64,000 bases of DNA from Azospirillum sp. OGB3 (lineage in GTDB: Bacteria; Pseudomonadota; Alphaproteobacteria; Azospirillales; Azospirillaceae): contig NZ_JACHYN010000002.1 of assembly GCF_014192915.1 (NCBI RefSeq), forward strand, positions 124,001 to 188,000. Direction: 5' to 3'. Numbering within the stretch: the first letter of the stretch is position 1; the number at the start of each line of letters is the position of its first letter. A program made the translations under genes and the position numbers. Shown piece after piece: positions 1-9,748 of this stretch. Under the pieces are notes generated by a model. It saw nothing but the letters and a program-made list of their open reading frames with translations, ran no database searches and had not been told where the DNA came from.

Positions 1-225
1 TCGGCCCAGATCAAGGAAGGCGACACCATCGAGGTGCGCGCCAAGTCCAAGCAGATGGCCCTCATCCTCGAGGCCGCCGCCTCGGGTGAGCGCGACACCC
101 CGGACTACCTGGAAGTCGACTCCGGCGCCCTGAAGGGCCGCTTCGTCCGCGTCCCGCTGCTGGCCGACATTCCGTACCCGGTCCAGATGGAACCGAACCT
201 GGTCGTCGAGTTCTACTCGCGCTGA
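1..225 (+). CDS. rpsD: 30S ribosomal protein S4, C-terminal part (5' end outside window)
   Basis: The reading frame is open from base 1 and encodes the last 74 residues of ribosomal protein S4, the 16S rRNA-binding protein that helps nucleate 30S assembly. The end of the protein carries the family's nearly invariant tail: PDYLEVD, then KGRFVRVPL, then [17 protein letters not shown]. The start lies upstream of the window. A strong hairpin terminator follows the stop codon, so the transcript probably ends here and the downstream toxin-antitoxin pair has its own promoter. The identification is very secure. Confidence 0.97.
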   Translation, partial: SAQIKEGDTIEVRAKSKQMALILEAAASGERDTPDYLEVDSGALKGRFVRVPLLADIPYPVQMEPNLVVEFYSR

Positions 226-250
226 CCGTTCGGCCCAGCCGACACGCGAA

Positions 251-278
251 AGGCCGCGCCTCCGGGCGCGGCCTTTTT
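251..278 (+). terminator. rpsD intrinsic terminator
   Basis: A GC-rich hairpin (GGCCGCGCC, loop TCC, GGGCGCGGCC) is followed by TTTTT, 26 bases after the rpsD stop. The T-tract and the next ten bases are duplicated in tandem: a 15-base unit occupies 272-286 and again 287-301. Confidence 0.9.
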
Positions 279-359
279 CGTTTGGGCCTTTTTCGTTTGG
301 GATGGGCGGCCGTGGCCGCCGGTGCTACTGTTGTAGAGCACCGGGCGATGGAGACGGCA

Positions 360-584
360 ATGCACATCTCGCGGTTGGCCGCCGACAACAGGGCGTTGAT
401 TCCCGAGGATGTCTGCGCCGCCTTGGGCTTGAAGGAAGGCGACCCGATCCTGTTTTCCGTGAAGGACGGGCAGGCGGTGATCCGCAAGGCGCCCGTTGTC
501 GATACCGCTTATCTGAAAGCGCTGGAAGGCGGTCTGTCGGAATGGGCCTCGCCCGAGGACGACGAGGCGTTCGATGATCTTTGA
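360..584 (+). CDS. AbrB/MazE-type antitoxin
   Basis: This 74-residue protein looks like the antitoxin of a type II toxin-antitoxin pair. The N-terminal half fits a swapped-hairpin AbrB/SpoVT DNA-binding fold: NRALIPEDVCAALGLKEGD, then ILFSVKDGQAVIRKA. The acidic tail (SPEDDEAFDDL) is typical of the part that binds the toxin. I chose the ATG at 360 because GGAG at 350-353 lies six bases upstream; an in-frame ATG at 348 would add four residues. The gene overlaps the toxin gene by 11 bases, so the two are probably translationally coupled. In this family the antitoxin, alone or with its toxin, usually represses its own promoter. Confidence 0.8.
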   Translation: MHISRLAADNRALIPEDVCAALGLKEGDPILFSVKDGQAVIRKAPVVDTAYLKALEGGLSEWASPEDDEAFDDL

Positions 585-909
585 CCGCTGGTCTGCGGTG
601 GTCCTTCCGTTTCCCTTCACGGATCTTGGCACAGCCAAGCGACGGTCCGCGCTGGTTCTCTCACCGGCGAATTTTCAGCAGGCTCATGGCCACATCCTGT
701 GCGGCATGGTCACGAGCGCCGCGCACAGCGCGTGGCCTTCAGATGTCGATCTCGTCGCCTATGCCGAAGCCGGTCTGAAGAAGCCTTGCAAATTCCGCTG
801 CAAACTTTTCACGCTCCAGAACGATCTGGTGCTCTACGGGCTTGGCACTCTGGCCGAGGCCGATCGGCTGACCGTGACCGCGGTGACCTCCGGACTTCTG
901 CCGCGATAG
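574..909 (+). CDS. PemK/MazF-like toxin
   Basis: This 111-residue protein is the likely toxin partner of the preceding AbrB-type antitoxin. It opens with the pattern usual in the PemK/MazF fold (VVLPFPFTDLGTAKRRSALVLS) and has a short beta-rich body. MazF/PemK proteins are mRNA endoribonucleases held inactive by the antitoxin. The ATG lies inside the antitoxin stop region, giving an 11-base overlap. No other mobile-element gene is nearby. The fold call is good; ribonuclease activity is inferred from the family. Confidence 0.78.
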   Translation: MIFDRWSAVVLPFPFTDLGTAKRRSALVLSPANFQQAHGHILCGMVTSAAHSAWPSDVDLVAYAEAGLKKPCKFRCKLFTLQNDLVLYGLGTLAEADRLTVTAVTSGLLPR

Positions 910-927
910 AGCTGCCGGCTTTCATAG

Positions 928-960
928 AAAAAAGCCGGAACCCTTGCGGGTCCCGGCCTT
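928..960 (-). terminator. Terminator of the OYE gene
   Basis: Read on the minus strand, an imperfect GC-rich hairpin (GCCGGGACCC, loop GCAA, GGGTTCCGGC) is followed by TTTTTT. It lies about 40 bases after the oxidoreductase stop and between two convergent genes. Confidence 0.75.
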
Positions 961-1001
961 GAGGTGCGGGGATCGGGGGCAATCCCCGCGGGGGAGAGGG
1001 A

Positions 1002-2105
1002 TCAGGCGTCGGCCGTTTCCAGCGCCGGATAGTCGGTGTAGCCGCGGGCGTCGCCGCCGTAGTAGCTGGCCTTGTCCGGCGTGTTCAGCGCCGCGTCGCG
1101 GCGGAAGCGCTCCGGCAGGTCCGGGTTGGCGATGAAGGGCTCGCCGAAGCTCACCGCGTCCGCGGCACCGGCGGCAAGGGCCGCCTCGGCCTGCTCCTTG
1201 CTGTAACCGCCGTTGATGATGAAGGGACCCTTGAAGATCCGGCGCAGCTCCGCCGCCAGATGCGGGGCGCCTTCGGGCGGGGCCATGTGGTGGCCCGGCT
1301 GGCCTTCGATGACGTGCAGGAAGGCGAGGCCGAAGGGGTTCAGCGCCTCGGCGACGTGGGTGTAGAGCGCCCGGGGATCGCTGTCCGCCATGTCGTTGAA
1401 GGTGCCGGTCGGCGACAGCCGGACGCCGACACGGCCGGGGCCGACGGCGGTGGTCACCGCGTCCACGATCTCCAGCAGGAAGCGCGCCCGGTTCTCCACC
1501 CCGCCGCCGTAGCGGTCGGTGCGCTTGTTCGTGCGGTCGCGCAGGAACTGGTCGATCAGGTAGCCGTTGGCGCCGTGGATCTCCACCCCGTCCAGCCCGG
1601 CGTCGAACACCGCGCGCTTGGCGGCGTCGGCGAAGGCCTTGACCAGACCGGGGATCTCGTCGGTTTCCAGGGCGCGCGGGGTGGGGAAGGGCACGAGGCC
1701 CTTGCTGGTGTAGGACTGGCCGGCGGCGGCGATCGCCGAGGGGGCGACCGGCAGGGCGCCGTTCGGCTGGAATTCCGTGTGGGAGATGCGGCCGACGTGC
1801 CAGAGCTGCGCGGCGATCAACCCGCCCTTGGCGTGGACCTCCTCCGCGATGCGGCGCCAGGCGAGCGTCTGCGCGTCGGTGTGGATGCCCGGCGTGCTGG
1901 GGTAGCCCTGGGCGGTCGCCGAGACCTGCGTCGCCTCGGTGATGATGAGGCCGGCGGAGGCGCGCTGGCCGTAATACTCGGCCATCAGCGGCGTCGGGAC
2001 GTTGCCCTCGCCCGCGCGGCTGCGGGTCATCGGCGCCATGATGACGCGGTTCGGCAGCTCCATGGAGCCAAGACGCAGCGGCGTGAACAGATCGGCGGTG
2101 GTCAT
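1002..2105 (-). CDS. nemA: Alkene reductase, Old Yellow Enzyme family (NemA-like)
   Basis: This 367-residue flavoprotein belongs to the Old Yellow Enzyme family, FMN enzymes that use NAD(P)H to reduce activated C=C bonds and nitro compounds. The FMN barrel starts with LFTPLRLGSMELPNRVIMAPM. QLWHVGR lies at 100-106, and the substrate-binding pair HGAN is at 177-180 (His177, Asn180) in the context GVEIHGANGYLIDQFL. Length matches E. coli NemA. I chose the ATG at 2105, with GAGGG upstream; the frame stays open for another 41 codons but those run through the operator region. The gene is divergent from a TetR regulator, an arrangement like nemR-nemA, so electrophile-induced derepression is likely. 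Confidence 0.9.
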   Translation of the reverse strand: MTTADLFTPLRLGSMELPNRVIMAPMTRSRAGEGNVPTPLMAEYYGQRASAGLIITEATQVSATAQGYPSTPGIHTDAQTLAWRRIAEEVHAKGGLIAAQLWHVGRISHTEFQPNGALPVAPSAIAAAGQSYTSKGLVPFPTPRALETDEIPGLVKAFADAAKRAVFDAGLDGVEIHGANGYLIDQFLRDRTNKRTDRYGGGVENRARFLLEIVDAVTTAVGPGRVGVRLSPTGTFNDMADSDPRALYTHVAEALNPFGLAFLHVIEGQPGHHMAPPEGAPHLAAELRRIFKGPFIINGGYSKEQAEAALAAGAADAVSFGEPFIANPDLPERFRRDAALNTPDKASYYGGDARGYTDYPALETADA

Positions 2106-2199
2106 GATGCGGTTGCCCTCTCGATTCAAAAATCGGGTCCCACGTTGGGGCGTCCCAAAGTGAGGTCCGGGGGTCCGCGGGTTGGGCGGCGCCCGGTAT

Positions 2200-2215
2200 G
2201 TATGTGGGTACATAC
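2200..2215. promoter_or_regulatory. Putative TetR operator 1
   Basis: Inverted repeat GTATGT-GGGT-ACATAC in the divergent tetR/OYE intergenic region. Its centre is 42 bases from the centre of a second, similar palindrome, about four helical turns. Both have CAAGTATG when read in one orientation. Confidence 0.65.
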
Positions 2216-2241
2216 TTGTCAGCACCATCCGGGCTTGTCAA

Positions 2242-2257
2242 GTATGCACGTGCATAC
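2242..2257. promoter_or_regulatory. Putative TetR operator 2, perfect palindrome
   Basis: GTATGCACGTGCATAC is a perfect 16-base palindrome 54 bases upstream of the TetR start. It resembles the half-sites of the palindrome at 2200-2215. It is probably where the adjacent TetR protein binds to repress both divergent genes. Confidence 0.7.
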
Positions 2258-2311
2258 CTATTATCATTTCAGCCGCCACACGGATCGGCGGCGAGTGAGA
2301 GGGCCTGCATC

Positions 2312-2983
2312 GTGGACAAGACCGACACCCCGGCCACCGCCCCGGCGATCGACGACGGCAGTTGCGGCAGCGGAGCCGACGCACCCGCGCGCAAGCGCGA
2401 CCGCGAGGCGACCAAGGGCGTGCTGCTGGACGCGGCCAAGATGGTGTTCGCCGAGCGCGGCTTCGACGCCGCGACCACGCGCGACATCGCGGGACGCGCG
2501 GGTGTGAACGAGCAGTTGATCCAGCGCTATTTCTCGGGCAAGGCCGGGTTGCTGCTGGCCGTCGTGGAGCGCTACGGGCGCGAGGAGGGGAGCGGCTGCG
2601 CCATGCCGCCGCCCGGCGACGATCTGGAGGAGGATCTGGCGGCCTTCCTGCTGCACCAGCTCCGCCACGCCTGGAAATGCCGCGACTTCACGCGGGTGAT
2701 GCTGGCCCGCGCGCTGGTCGATCCGGACATCGCGAACGAGATGGCCCGCACCCTGTCGGAAAGCCGCATCCCCTGCCTGCTCAGCCGGCTGGAGATCTTC
2801 CGCGAACGCGGGGCGATCGCGGCGGACGCCGACCTCGCCCATGTCGCGGCGGGCATCGCCACGCTCAGCTTCGGGCTGGGCTTCCTCGATCAGGTGGTGT
2901 TCGGGCGCTGCCCGGACCGCGTCAACGAGGTGGTGAAGACGCTCGCCCACACCATGGCCCACGGCCTCGCGCCGCGGGCCTGA
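2312..2983 (+). CDS. TetR/AcrR family transcriptional regulator
   Basis: This 223-residue TetR-type repressor is divergent from the Old Yellow Enzyme. The helix-turn-helix spans about residues 35-80: AAKMVFAERGFDAATTRDIA, then AGVNEQLIQRYFSGKAGLL. The C-terminal ligand domain has no recognisable ligand signature. I chose the GTG at 2312 because GAGAGGG lies upstream and because an in-frame ATG at 2198 would place the operators inside the gene. The first 30 residues are a Thr/Pro/Ala-rich tail before the domain. It probably regulates both itself and the reductase through the two palindromes between them. Confidence 0.88.
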   Translation: MDKTDTPATAPAIDDGSCGSGADAPARKRDREATKGVLLDAAKMVFAERGFDAATTRDIAGRAGVNEQLIQRYFSGKAGLLLAVVERYGREEGSGCAMPPPGDDLEEDLAAFLLHQLRHAWKCRDFTRVMLARALVDPDIANEMARTLSESRIPCLLSRLEIFRERGAIAADADLAHVAAGIATLSFGLGFLDQVVFGRCPDRVNEVVKTLAHTMAHGLAPRA

Positions 2984-2991
2984 CCCCCTCC

Positions 2992-3981
2992 TCAGTCCGC
3001 TCGGCAGGCGGCGGCGCGGGCCTGCTCCGCCCGCGCCTGTTCCGCGCGGGCTTCGGCGCGGGCGGCCCGGTGGGTGACCAGCGCGTCCGCCGAATAGAGC
3101 GCCAGCGCCACCCAGATGCAGACGAAGGCCAGCAGATGGGAGGAGGTGAAGGCCTCCCCATAGACCGCGACGCCGAGCAGCAGCTGCCCGGTCGGGCTGA
3201 TGTATTGCAGGATGCCGATGGTCGACAGCTTCAGCCGGGCGGCGCCGACCATGAACAGCACCAGCGGGATCGCGGTCACCGGGCCGGTCAGGATCATCAG
3301 CAGGTCGGTGCCCAGCCCGTGGACGCCGAAATTCCCCAGCCCGTGGGCGCCGAGCCACAGCAGATAGGCGATGGCCGGCGGCACCAGCAGCACGGTTTCC
3401 ACCAGCAAACCGATCACCGGGTCGATGGCCGCCTTCTTGCGGACCAGCGCGTAGACGCCGAAGCTCAAGGCCAGCGACAGCGCCACCCAGGGGACCTCCC
3501 CGTAGGACAGGACGAGGCTCAGGACACCCGCCGCCGCGATCACGACCGCCACGCCCTGCCGCTTCGACAGCCGCTCCTGAAGGAAGGCCATGCCCAGCAG
3601 CACGTTGATGATCGGGTTGATGTAGTAGCCGAGGCTGGACTGCACCAAATGGCCGTTGTTCACGGCCCAGATGAAGATGGTCCAGTTGCTGCCGATCAGC
3701 GCCGTCGTCACGAGGAAGATGCCCAGCCGCCGCCAGCTTCCCACCCCGCGCACGATGCCGGACAGGCCGCGCGTCGGCACCAGCCACAGCCCGATCAGCA
3801 CCACCGTCCACAGCACCCGGTGGGCGACGACCTCCACCGCCCCGACGTTGCCGAGCTGCTTGAAGAAGATCGGCGCCAGCCCACCCCAGATCAGGAAGGC
3901 GGTCAGGGCGGCGGCGAAGCCCAGGGTGGCGGGGTTGCGCCCGTCGGCCTGCGGCAGGGAGGGGGAGGGAGTCTGGGCCAT
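2992..3981 (-). CDS. rarD: EamA-family transporter RarD
   Basis: This 329-residue inner-membrane protein belongs to the drug/metabolite transporter superfamily, RarD subfamily, whose true substrates are uncertain. It shows about ten hydrophobic segments and RarD signatures: FLIWGGLAPIFFKQLG near the start, EVVAHRVLWT, a segment with GSNWTIFIWAVN, SLGYYINPIINVLLG, and LQYISPTGQLLLGVAVYGE in the second half. The last 25 residues are an Ala/Arg/Glu-rich repetitive tail, probably a cytoplasmic helix. It converges with the TetR gene with an 8-base gap. Confidence 0.9.
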   Translation of the reverse strand: MAQTPSPSLPQADGRNPATLGFAAALTAFLIWGGLAPIFFKQLGNVGAVEVVAHRVLWTVVLIGLWLVPTRGLSGIVRGVGSWRRLGIFLVTTALIGSNWTIFIWAVNNGHLVQSSLGYYINPIINVLLGMAFLQERLSKRQGVAVVIAAAGVLSLVLSYGEVPWVALSLALSFGVYALVRKKAAIDPVIGLLVETVLLVPPAIAYLLWLGAHGLGNFGVHGLGTDLLMILTGPVTAIPLVLFMVGAARLKLSTIGILQYISPTGQLLLGVAVYGEAFTSSHLLAFVCIWVALALYSADALVTHRAARAEARAEQARAEQARAAACRAD

Positions 3982-4081
3982 GACTCCCCTTTACCATGCC
4001 CAAGAAATGGGCGATAGGAACGCCCCCTCATGCCCGCACTGCGCGCCGGGAATGCCGCATTTCCCGCAGGGGTTTTCCCGG

Positions 4082-4510
4082 TCAGCCCCCTCCGCCGCCT
4101 GCGGTGCCGCTTCCGCTGCCGGCGGGGGCTCCGCTGCGCGGCATCGCGCCGGACGACCCCGACGAGCCCCGGCCGATCGGGACGTTGGTGCCGACGCCCT
4201 CGTTGCGGACCAGCGCGCGGGCCTCGCGCAGCCGGTCCACGCAGCCGTCCGGGTCGCCCTTGCCGGTGGCGGACCGCGCCTCGCCCAGCAGACCGCGCAG
4301 CCGGTCCTTCTGCTCACCGGTCAGGGCGGTGTGGTTGCGCCCGCCGGCCACCACCTTGTCGCCCAGGAACAGGTCGGAGAAGCGGGACACCTCGTCCCGG
4401 CAGGCGGTCAGCCGCTCCTGCTTGGGCACCGTTCCGTCCTGACCCTGCGCCAGAGCGGGAAGAGCCATCAGAGCCAGCAGCGCCGCCGCTGGAAACACGC
4501 GCCTGTCCAT
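4082..4510 (-). CDS. Hypothetical secreted protein
   Basis: A 142-residue protein of unknown function. Residues 1-21 form a clear signal peptide (MDRRVFPAAALLALMALPALA). The mature domain is charged and probably helical, with two cysteines (C37 and C90), followed by a Gly/Ser/Pro-rich tail that ends in six glycines. It is probably periplasmic. It stands alone between rarD and grxD on the same strand, with no close operon partner. I recognise no family. Confidence 0.65.
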   Translation of the reverse strand: MDRRVFPAAALLALMALPALAQGQDGTVPKQERLTACRDEVSRFSDLFLGDKVVAGGRNHTALTGEQKDRLRGLLGEARSATGKGDPDGCVDRLREARALVRNEGVGTNVPIGRGSSGSSGAMPRSGAPAGSGSGTAGGGGG

Positions 4511-4595
4511 GACCGGGCCTCCTTTTTCGTGCCGACACCTCCGCGGGTTCGTCCTTGGAAAAACAGAGGCGGGCCGGGGCCTGTTCCGCCAAAGG

Positions 4596-4625
4596 AAAAG
4601 GGCTCCGCGGTGGCGGAGCCCTTTG
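4596..4625 (-). terminator. grxD terminator
   Basis: A perfect 9-base-pair hairpin GGGCTCCGC (4600-4608), loop of four, GCGGAGCCC (4613-4621) lies 28 bases past the grxD stop. It has a T-rich 3' side when read on the minus strand, and T's on the plus strand too, so it may work in both directions. Confidence 0.85.
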
Positions 4626-4652
4626 TCACATCCCTTCGACGGGGATGGCCGA

Positions 4653-4994
4653 TCAGGCGTTGGCGCCCGTCGCGACGCCCTTGTCGGCCAGCAGCGACTG
4701 CAGCTCGCCCGACTCGTACATCTCGCGCACGATGTCGCAGCCGCCGACCAGCTCGCCCTTGACGTAGAGCTGCGGGAAGGTCGGCCAGTTCGAGTAGTCC
4801 TTCAGCCCCTGGCGCAGGCCCGGGTCCTCCAGGATGTTGATGCCCTTGAACTTCACGCCGACGGTGCTGAGCACCTGGACGACGGCGGCGGAGAAGCCGC
4901 ACTGCGGGAAGACGGGCGTGCCCTTCATGTACAGCACGACATCGTTGCCCTTGATGTCCTGCTCGATGCGATCCTTGACGTTCTGGTCAACCAT
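4653..4994 (-). CDS. grxD: Monothiol glutaredoxin Grx4
   Basis: This 113-residue class II monothiol glutaredoxin coordinates and transfers [2Fe-2S] clusters together with glutathione and a BolA partner. The active site is PQCGFS at 30-35 (Cys32), with the family motifs WPTFPQLYVKGELVGGCDIV at 70-89. Length matches Grx4. I chose the ATG at 4994, with GAAGG upstream; the frame is open further but that part is antisense to bolA-like coding in another frame. The next gene upstream on this strand is a BolA homologue 59 bases away, the classic Grx4-BolA pairing. Confidence 0.96.
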   Translation of the reverse strand: MVDQNVKDRIEQDIKGNDVVLYMKGTPVFPQCGFSAAVVQVLSTVGVKFKGINILEDPGLRQGLKDYSNWPTFPQLYVKGELVGGCDIVREMYESGELQSLLADKGVATGANA

Positions 4995-5053
4995 GTCTCT
5001 CGGCCTTCTTACGATGTCATCGTGACTTGGGGGGTGTCTTGCGGGATGCCGTT

Positions 5054-5302
5054 CTACGCGCCTTCCGGCACGGCGGTGGTCAGGGCCAGGGCGTGCAGTT
5101 CCCCGCCCATCCGGCCCTGGAGGGCGGCGTAGACCATCTGGTGCTGCTGCACGCGCGACTTGCCCTTGAAAGCGGCGGAGGTGACCAGCGCGGCGTAATG
5201 GTCGCCGTCGCCGCGCAGGTCGGCGATCTCCACCGTCGCGTCCGGGATGCCTTCCCTGATGAGCTTCTCGATCACCGCGGCTTCCATCGCCATGGCCGTC
5301 AT
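5054..5302 (-). CDS. bolA: BolA family protein
   Basis: An 82-residue BolA-fold protein. Such proteins form [2Fe-2S]-bridged heterodimers with CGFS glutaredoxins and act in iron signalling and cluster delivery. Recognisable features are the class II KH-like core with DGDHYAALV, the helix RVQQHQMVYAALQGRMGGELHALAL, and the conserved His in that last segment. Alternative in-frame ATGs lie at 5293 and 5287, so the first few residues are uncertain. It sits directly upstream of grxD and is probably co-transcribed. Confidence 0.92.
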   Translation of the reverse strand: MTAMAMEAAVIEKLIREGIPDATVEIADLRGDGDHYAALVTSAAFKGKSRVQQHQMVYAALQGRMGGELHALALTTAVPEGA

Positions 5303-5407
5303 CCTGTTCCGTCAAACCCTGCCCATGCGGGCGCTGCCCGTATAATTAGGCGGAGCAACCGGGTTTGTCACCGGAGAAGAGACGACATTCCGCGGTGCGA
5401 AGCACTC

Positions 5408-5517
5408 GCCCCCTCCCTAGCCCTCCCCCGCTTACGCAGGGGAGGGGACTTTTCTCCCTCCCTTGCGAAGCGGGGGAGGGAAGGGGCCCGCGGCGAAGCC
5501 GTGGGAAGGGTGGGGGC
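5408..5517. repeat. Palindromic repeat family A, copy 1
   Basis: About 110 bases made of CCCTCCC/GGGAGGG-rich inverted arms (CCCTCCCCCGCTTACGCAGG, then CTTGCGAAGCGGGGGAGGG) plus a distal part GGGGCCCGCGGCGAAGCC. A near-identical element is at 14802-14913, and a shorter variant at 52059-52154. It lies between bolA and purL. Confidence 0.85.
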
Positions 5518-5534
5518 AAAACTCCGCCCCAAAA

Positions 5535-5560
5535 CGAAAAGGCCGGGCGTCAGCCCGGCC
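5535..5560 (-). terminator. purL terminator
   Basis: On the minus strand GGCCGGGC, loop TGAC, GCCCGGCC is followed by TTTTCG, about 32 bases beyond the purL stop. Confidence 0.85.
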
Positions 5561-5591
5561 TCCCGTTCTTCGACCCCACGACCGCGTCCGA

Positions 5592-7804
<2,213 letters not shown>

Positions 7805-7808
<4 letters not shown>

Positions 7809-8509
7809 GACAGGGCCTCCACCAGACCATCGAACATGGGCTTGCCGTCGGTGTTGCCATGGAAGGCGGACACCGCGTCCTCGGGGTGCGGCATCAGGCC
7901 GAGCACGGTGCGCTTGGCGTTGAAGATGCCGGCGATGTTGTCCAGCGAACCGTTCGGATTCCAGTCGTTCCGGTTCCAGCGCGGGGCGGCGTCGCCCTCG
8001 TCGCTGACGTAGCGGAAGGCCACCTGGCCCTCGCCGTCCAGCCGCTTCACCGTCTCGGCGTCGGTCCAGTAGTTGCCGTCGCCGTGCGCCACCGGGTAGC
8101 GGACGATCTGGCCCTTGCGGTACTTGGCCGTGAAGGGGCTGTCCGTGTTCTCCACCCGCAGATGCACGGTGCGGCAGATGAACTTCAGCTTGGCGTTGCG
8201 CATCAGCGCGCCGGGCAGCAGCCCCGCCTCGGTGATGATCTGGAAGCCGTTGCAGATGCCGAGCACCCGCACGCCCTGATCGGCCCGCGCCTTGACCTCG
8301 CGCATGATCGGCGAGTGCGCCGCCATGGCGCCGGAGCGCAGATAGTCGCCATAGGAGAAGCCGCCCGGCACGAGGATGAGATCGACCTTGGGCAGTTCGG
8401 TGTCGCGGTGCCAGACCAGATGCGGCTTGGTTCCGCTGGCGGCCTCCAGCGCGGCGACGGCGTCGCGTTCGCGGTTGGAGCCGGGGAAAACGATGACGGC
8501 GGCCTTCAT
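7805..8509 (-). CDS. purQ: Phosphoribosylformylglycinamidine synthase subunit PurQ
   Basis: This 234-residue class I glutamine amidotransferase subunit supplies ammonia to PurL. It starts [16 protein letters not shown]. The nucleophile lies in [10 protein letters not shown] (Cys86), and the His-Glu pair of the triad is in LMPHPEDA near the C-terminus. I chose the ATG at 8509; the frame is open further but with no homologous sequence. Its stop overlaps the purL GTG. purS, its usual partner just upstream in many alphaproteobacteria, is here 3.9 kb away. Confidence 0.96.
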
Positions 8510-8622
8510 GGGGCTTGGAAAATCCGGCGTCGTGGGGGGAACGGTTCGAGGCCGGACACTAAAGGCCCCGCCCCGCCAAAGCAAGGGCAAGGACCCATTC
8601 CGCAAGGTGATCGCCCTTCAAA

Positions 8623-8762
8623 CCCCTCTCCCGCCCCGGGAGAGGGAGGGGCCCGCCGCTTGCGGCGGGAGGGTGAGGGTGCCGTCCAGGATCAGCGCCT
8701 TGATCCTCGCACGACCCTCACCCGGCGCCTTCGGCGCCACCCTCTCCCGGGGCGGGAGAGGG
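8623..8762. repeat. Palindromic repeat family B, copy 1
   Basis: About 140 bases bounded by inverted arms CCCTCTCCCGCCCCGGGAG and CTCTCCCGGGGCGGGAGAGG, with inner palindromes around 8650-8668 and 8721-8737. It matches 56861-57000 closely. The right half lies inside the 3' end of the LysR gene. Confidence 0.85.
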
Positions 8763-9647
8763 ATTGCCGAACGTCATGGCCTGCTCGCGCAGCCAATCGG
8801 GGAAGGCGGGCGCCTCGGTGTGGCCGCGCTGGCGGCTTTCCAGCAGGTAGTAATGGCCGGACACCACCCCCTCGGCCCCCAAGGGCGCGGTCAGCCGGCC
8901 GGTCTCCAGCGGGCGTTCCACGAACAGCCGCGGCACGATGGCGACGCCCAGCCCGTCCTCCGCCGCCTGGATGGCGAAGTAGGTGTGGTCGACCTCCATC
9001 CGGTTGCGGAAGGCGTCCAACTCCAGCCCGTGGGCCGTGCTCCAGGCCGGCAGCAGGTCGGCGCGGGCGCGGATGGTGATGACCGTGCGGCGGGTCAGGT
9101 CGGCGGGGCTGCGCAGCGTCTCCAGCCCCGGCAGCGACGGGCTGCACACCGGCACGCAATGCTCGCGCATCAGCGGCAGCGGCTTCAGCCCGGCGAAATG
9201 GGCGGGGTCGCGGCGGATGGCGTAGTCGAAGGGCCGGCCGATGTCGATGGGGCCGGGGGCGGTGGACAGCGACACCGCCAGCTCCGGAAAGCGCTGCTGG
9301 AACAGGGGCAGGCGCGGCAGCAGCCAGTGCATGGCGAAGGTCGGGATGCAGTCCACCCGCAGCGTGCGCCGCCCGTCGCCGTCGAGCAGCGTGTCGGTCG
9401 CCTGCTGGATCTCGGTGAACAGGTCGGCGATGCGGGTGAAGTAGCGCGCCCCGGCCTCGGTCAGCCGGACCTGCCGCTGGCTGCGGTCGAACAGCGGAAC
9501 GCCGAGGAAGAGTTCCAGGCTGCGGATCTGGCGGCTGACCGCGCCGGGAGTGACGTTCAGCTCCTCCGCGGCGAGGCGGAAGCTGGAATGGCGGGCGGCG
9601 GCGACGAAGGCGCGCAGGGCGTTCAACGGCGGGAAGCGAGAGGACAT
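8718..9647 (-). CDS. LysR-family regulator (GcvA-like)
   Basis: A 309-residue LysR regulator. The N-terminal winged helix is PPLNALRAFVAAARHSSFRL, then VTPGAVSRQIRSLELFLGVPLFDR, a pattern common in the GcvA/AmpR branch. The effector domain follows. The last 15 residues (GNPSPAPGEGGAEGAG region) and the stop codon come from palindromic repeat B, so the native C-terminus has been replaced or extended. I chose the ATG at 9647; a GTG at 9665 is possible. It is divergent from an MFS transporter, its likely target. Confidence 0.88.
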   Translation of the reverse strand: MSSRFPPLNALRAFVAAARHSSFRLAAEELNVTPGAVSRQIRSLELFLGVPLFDRSQRQVRLTEAGARYFTRIADLFTEIQQATDTLLDGDGRRTLRVDCIPTFAMHWLLPRLPLFQQRFPELAVSLSTAPGPIDIGRPFDYAIRRDPAHFAGLKPLPLMREHCVPVCSPSLPGLETLRSPADLTRRTVITIRARADLLPAWSTAHGLELDAFRNRMEVDHTYFAIQAAEDGLGVAIVPRLFVERPLETGRLTAPLGAEGVVSGHYYLLESRQRGHTEAPAFPDWLREQAMTFGNPSPAPGEGGAEGAG

Positions 9648-9748
9648 CCGTTGAGTTTTTCTCACCGGTCAGCGGAAGACAAGTCGTTTGTCGGTGTCCG
9701 ACCGGCTGGCTAGGGTGCCTGCCGATTTCCGTCGTCTCCTGGTCCGTC

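Noticed and set aside
5408..5517. Possible CRISPR or integration site at repeat A
   Set aside because: Copies are single, lie far apart and have no spacers or cas genes; no integrase is present.
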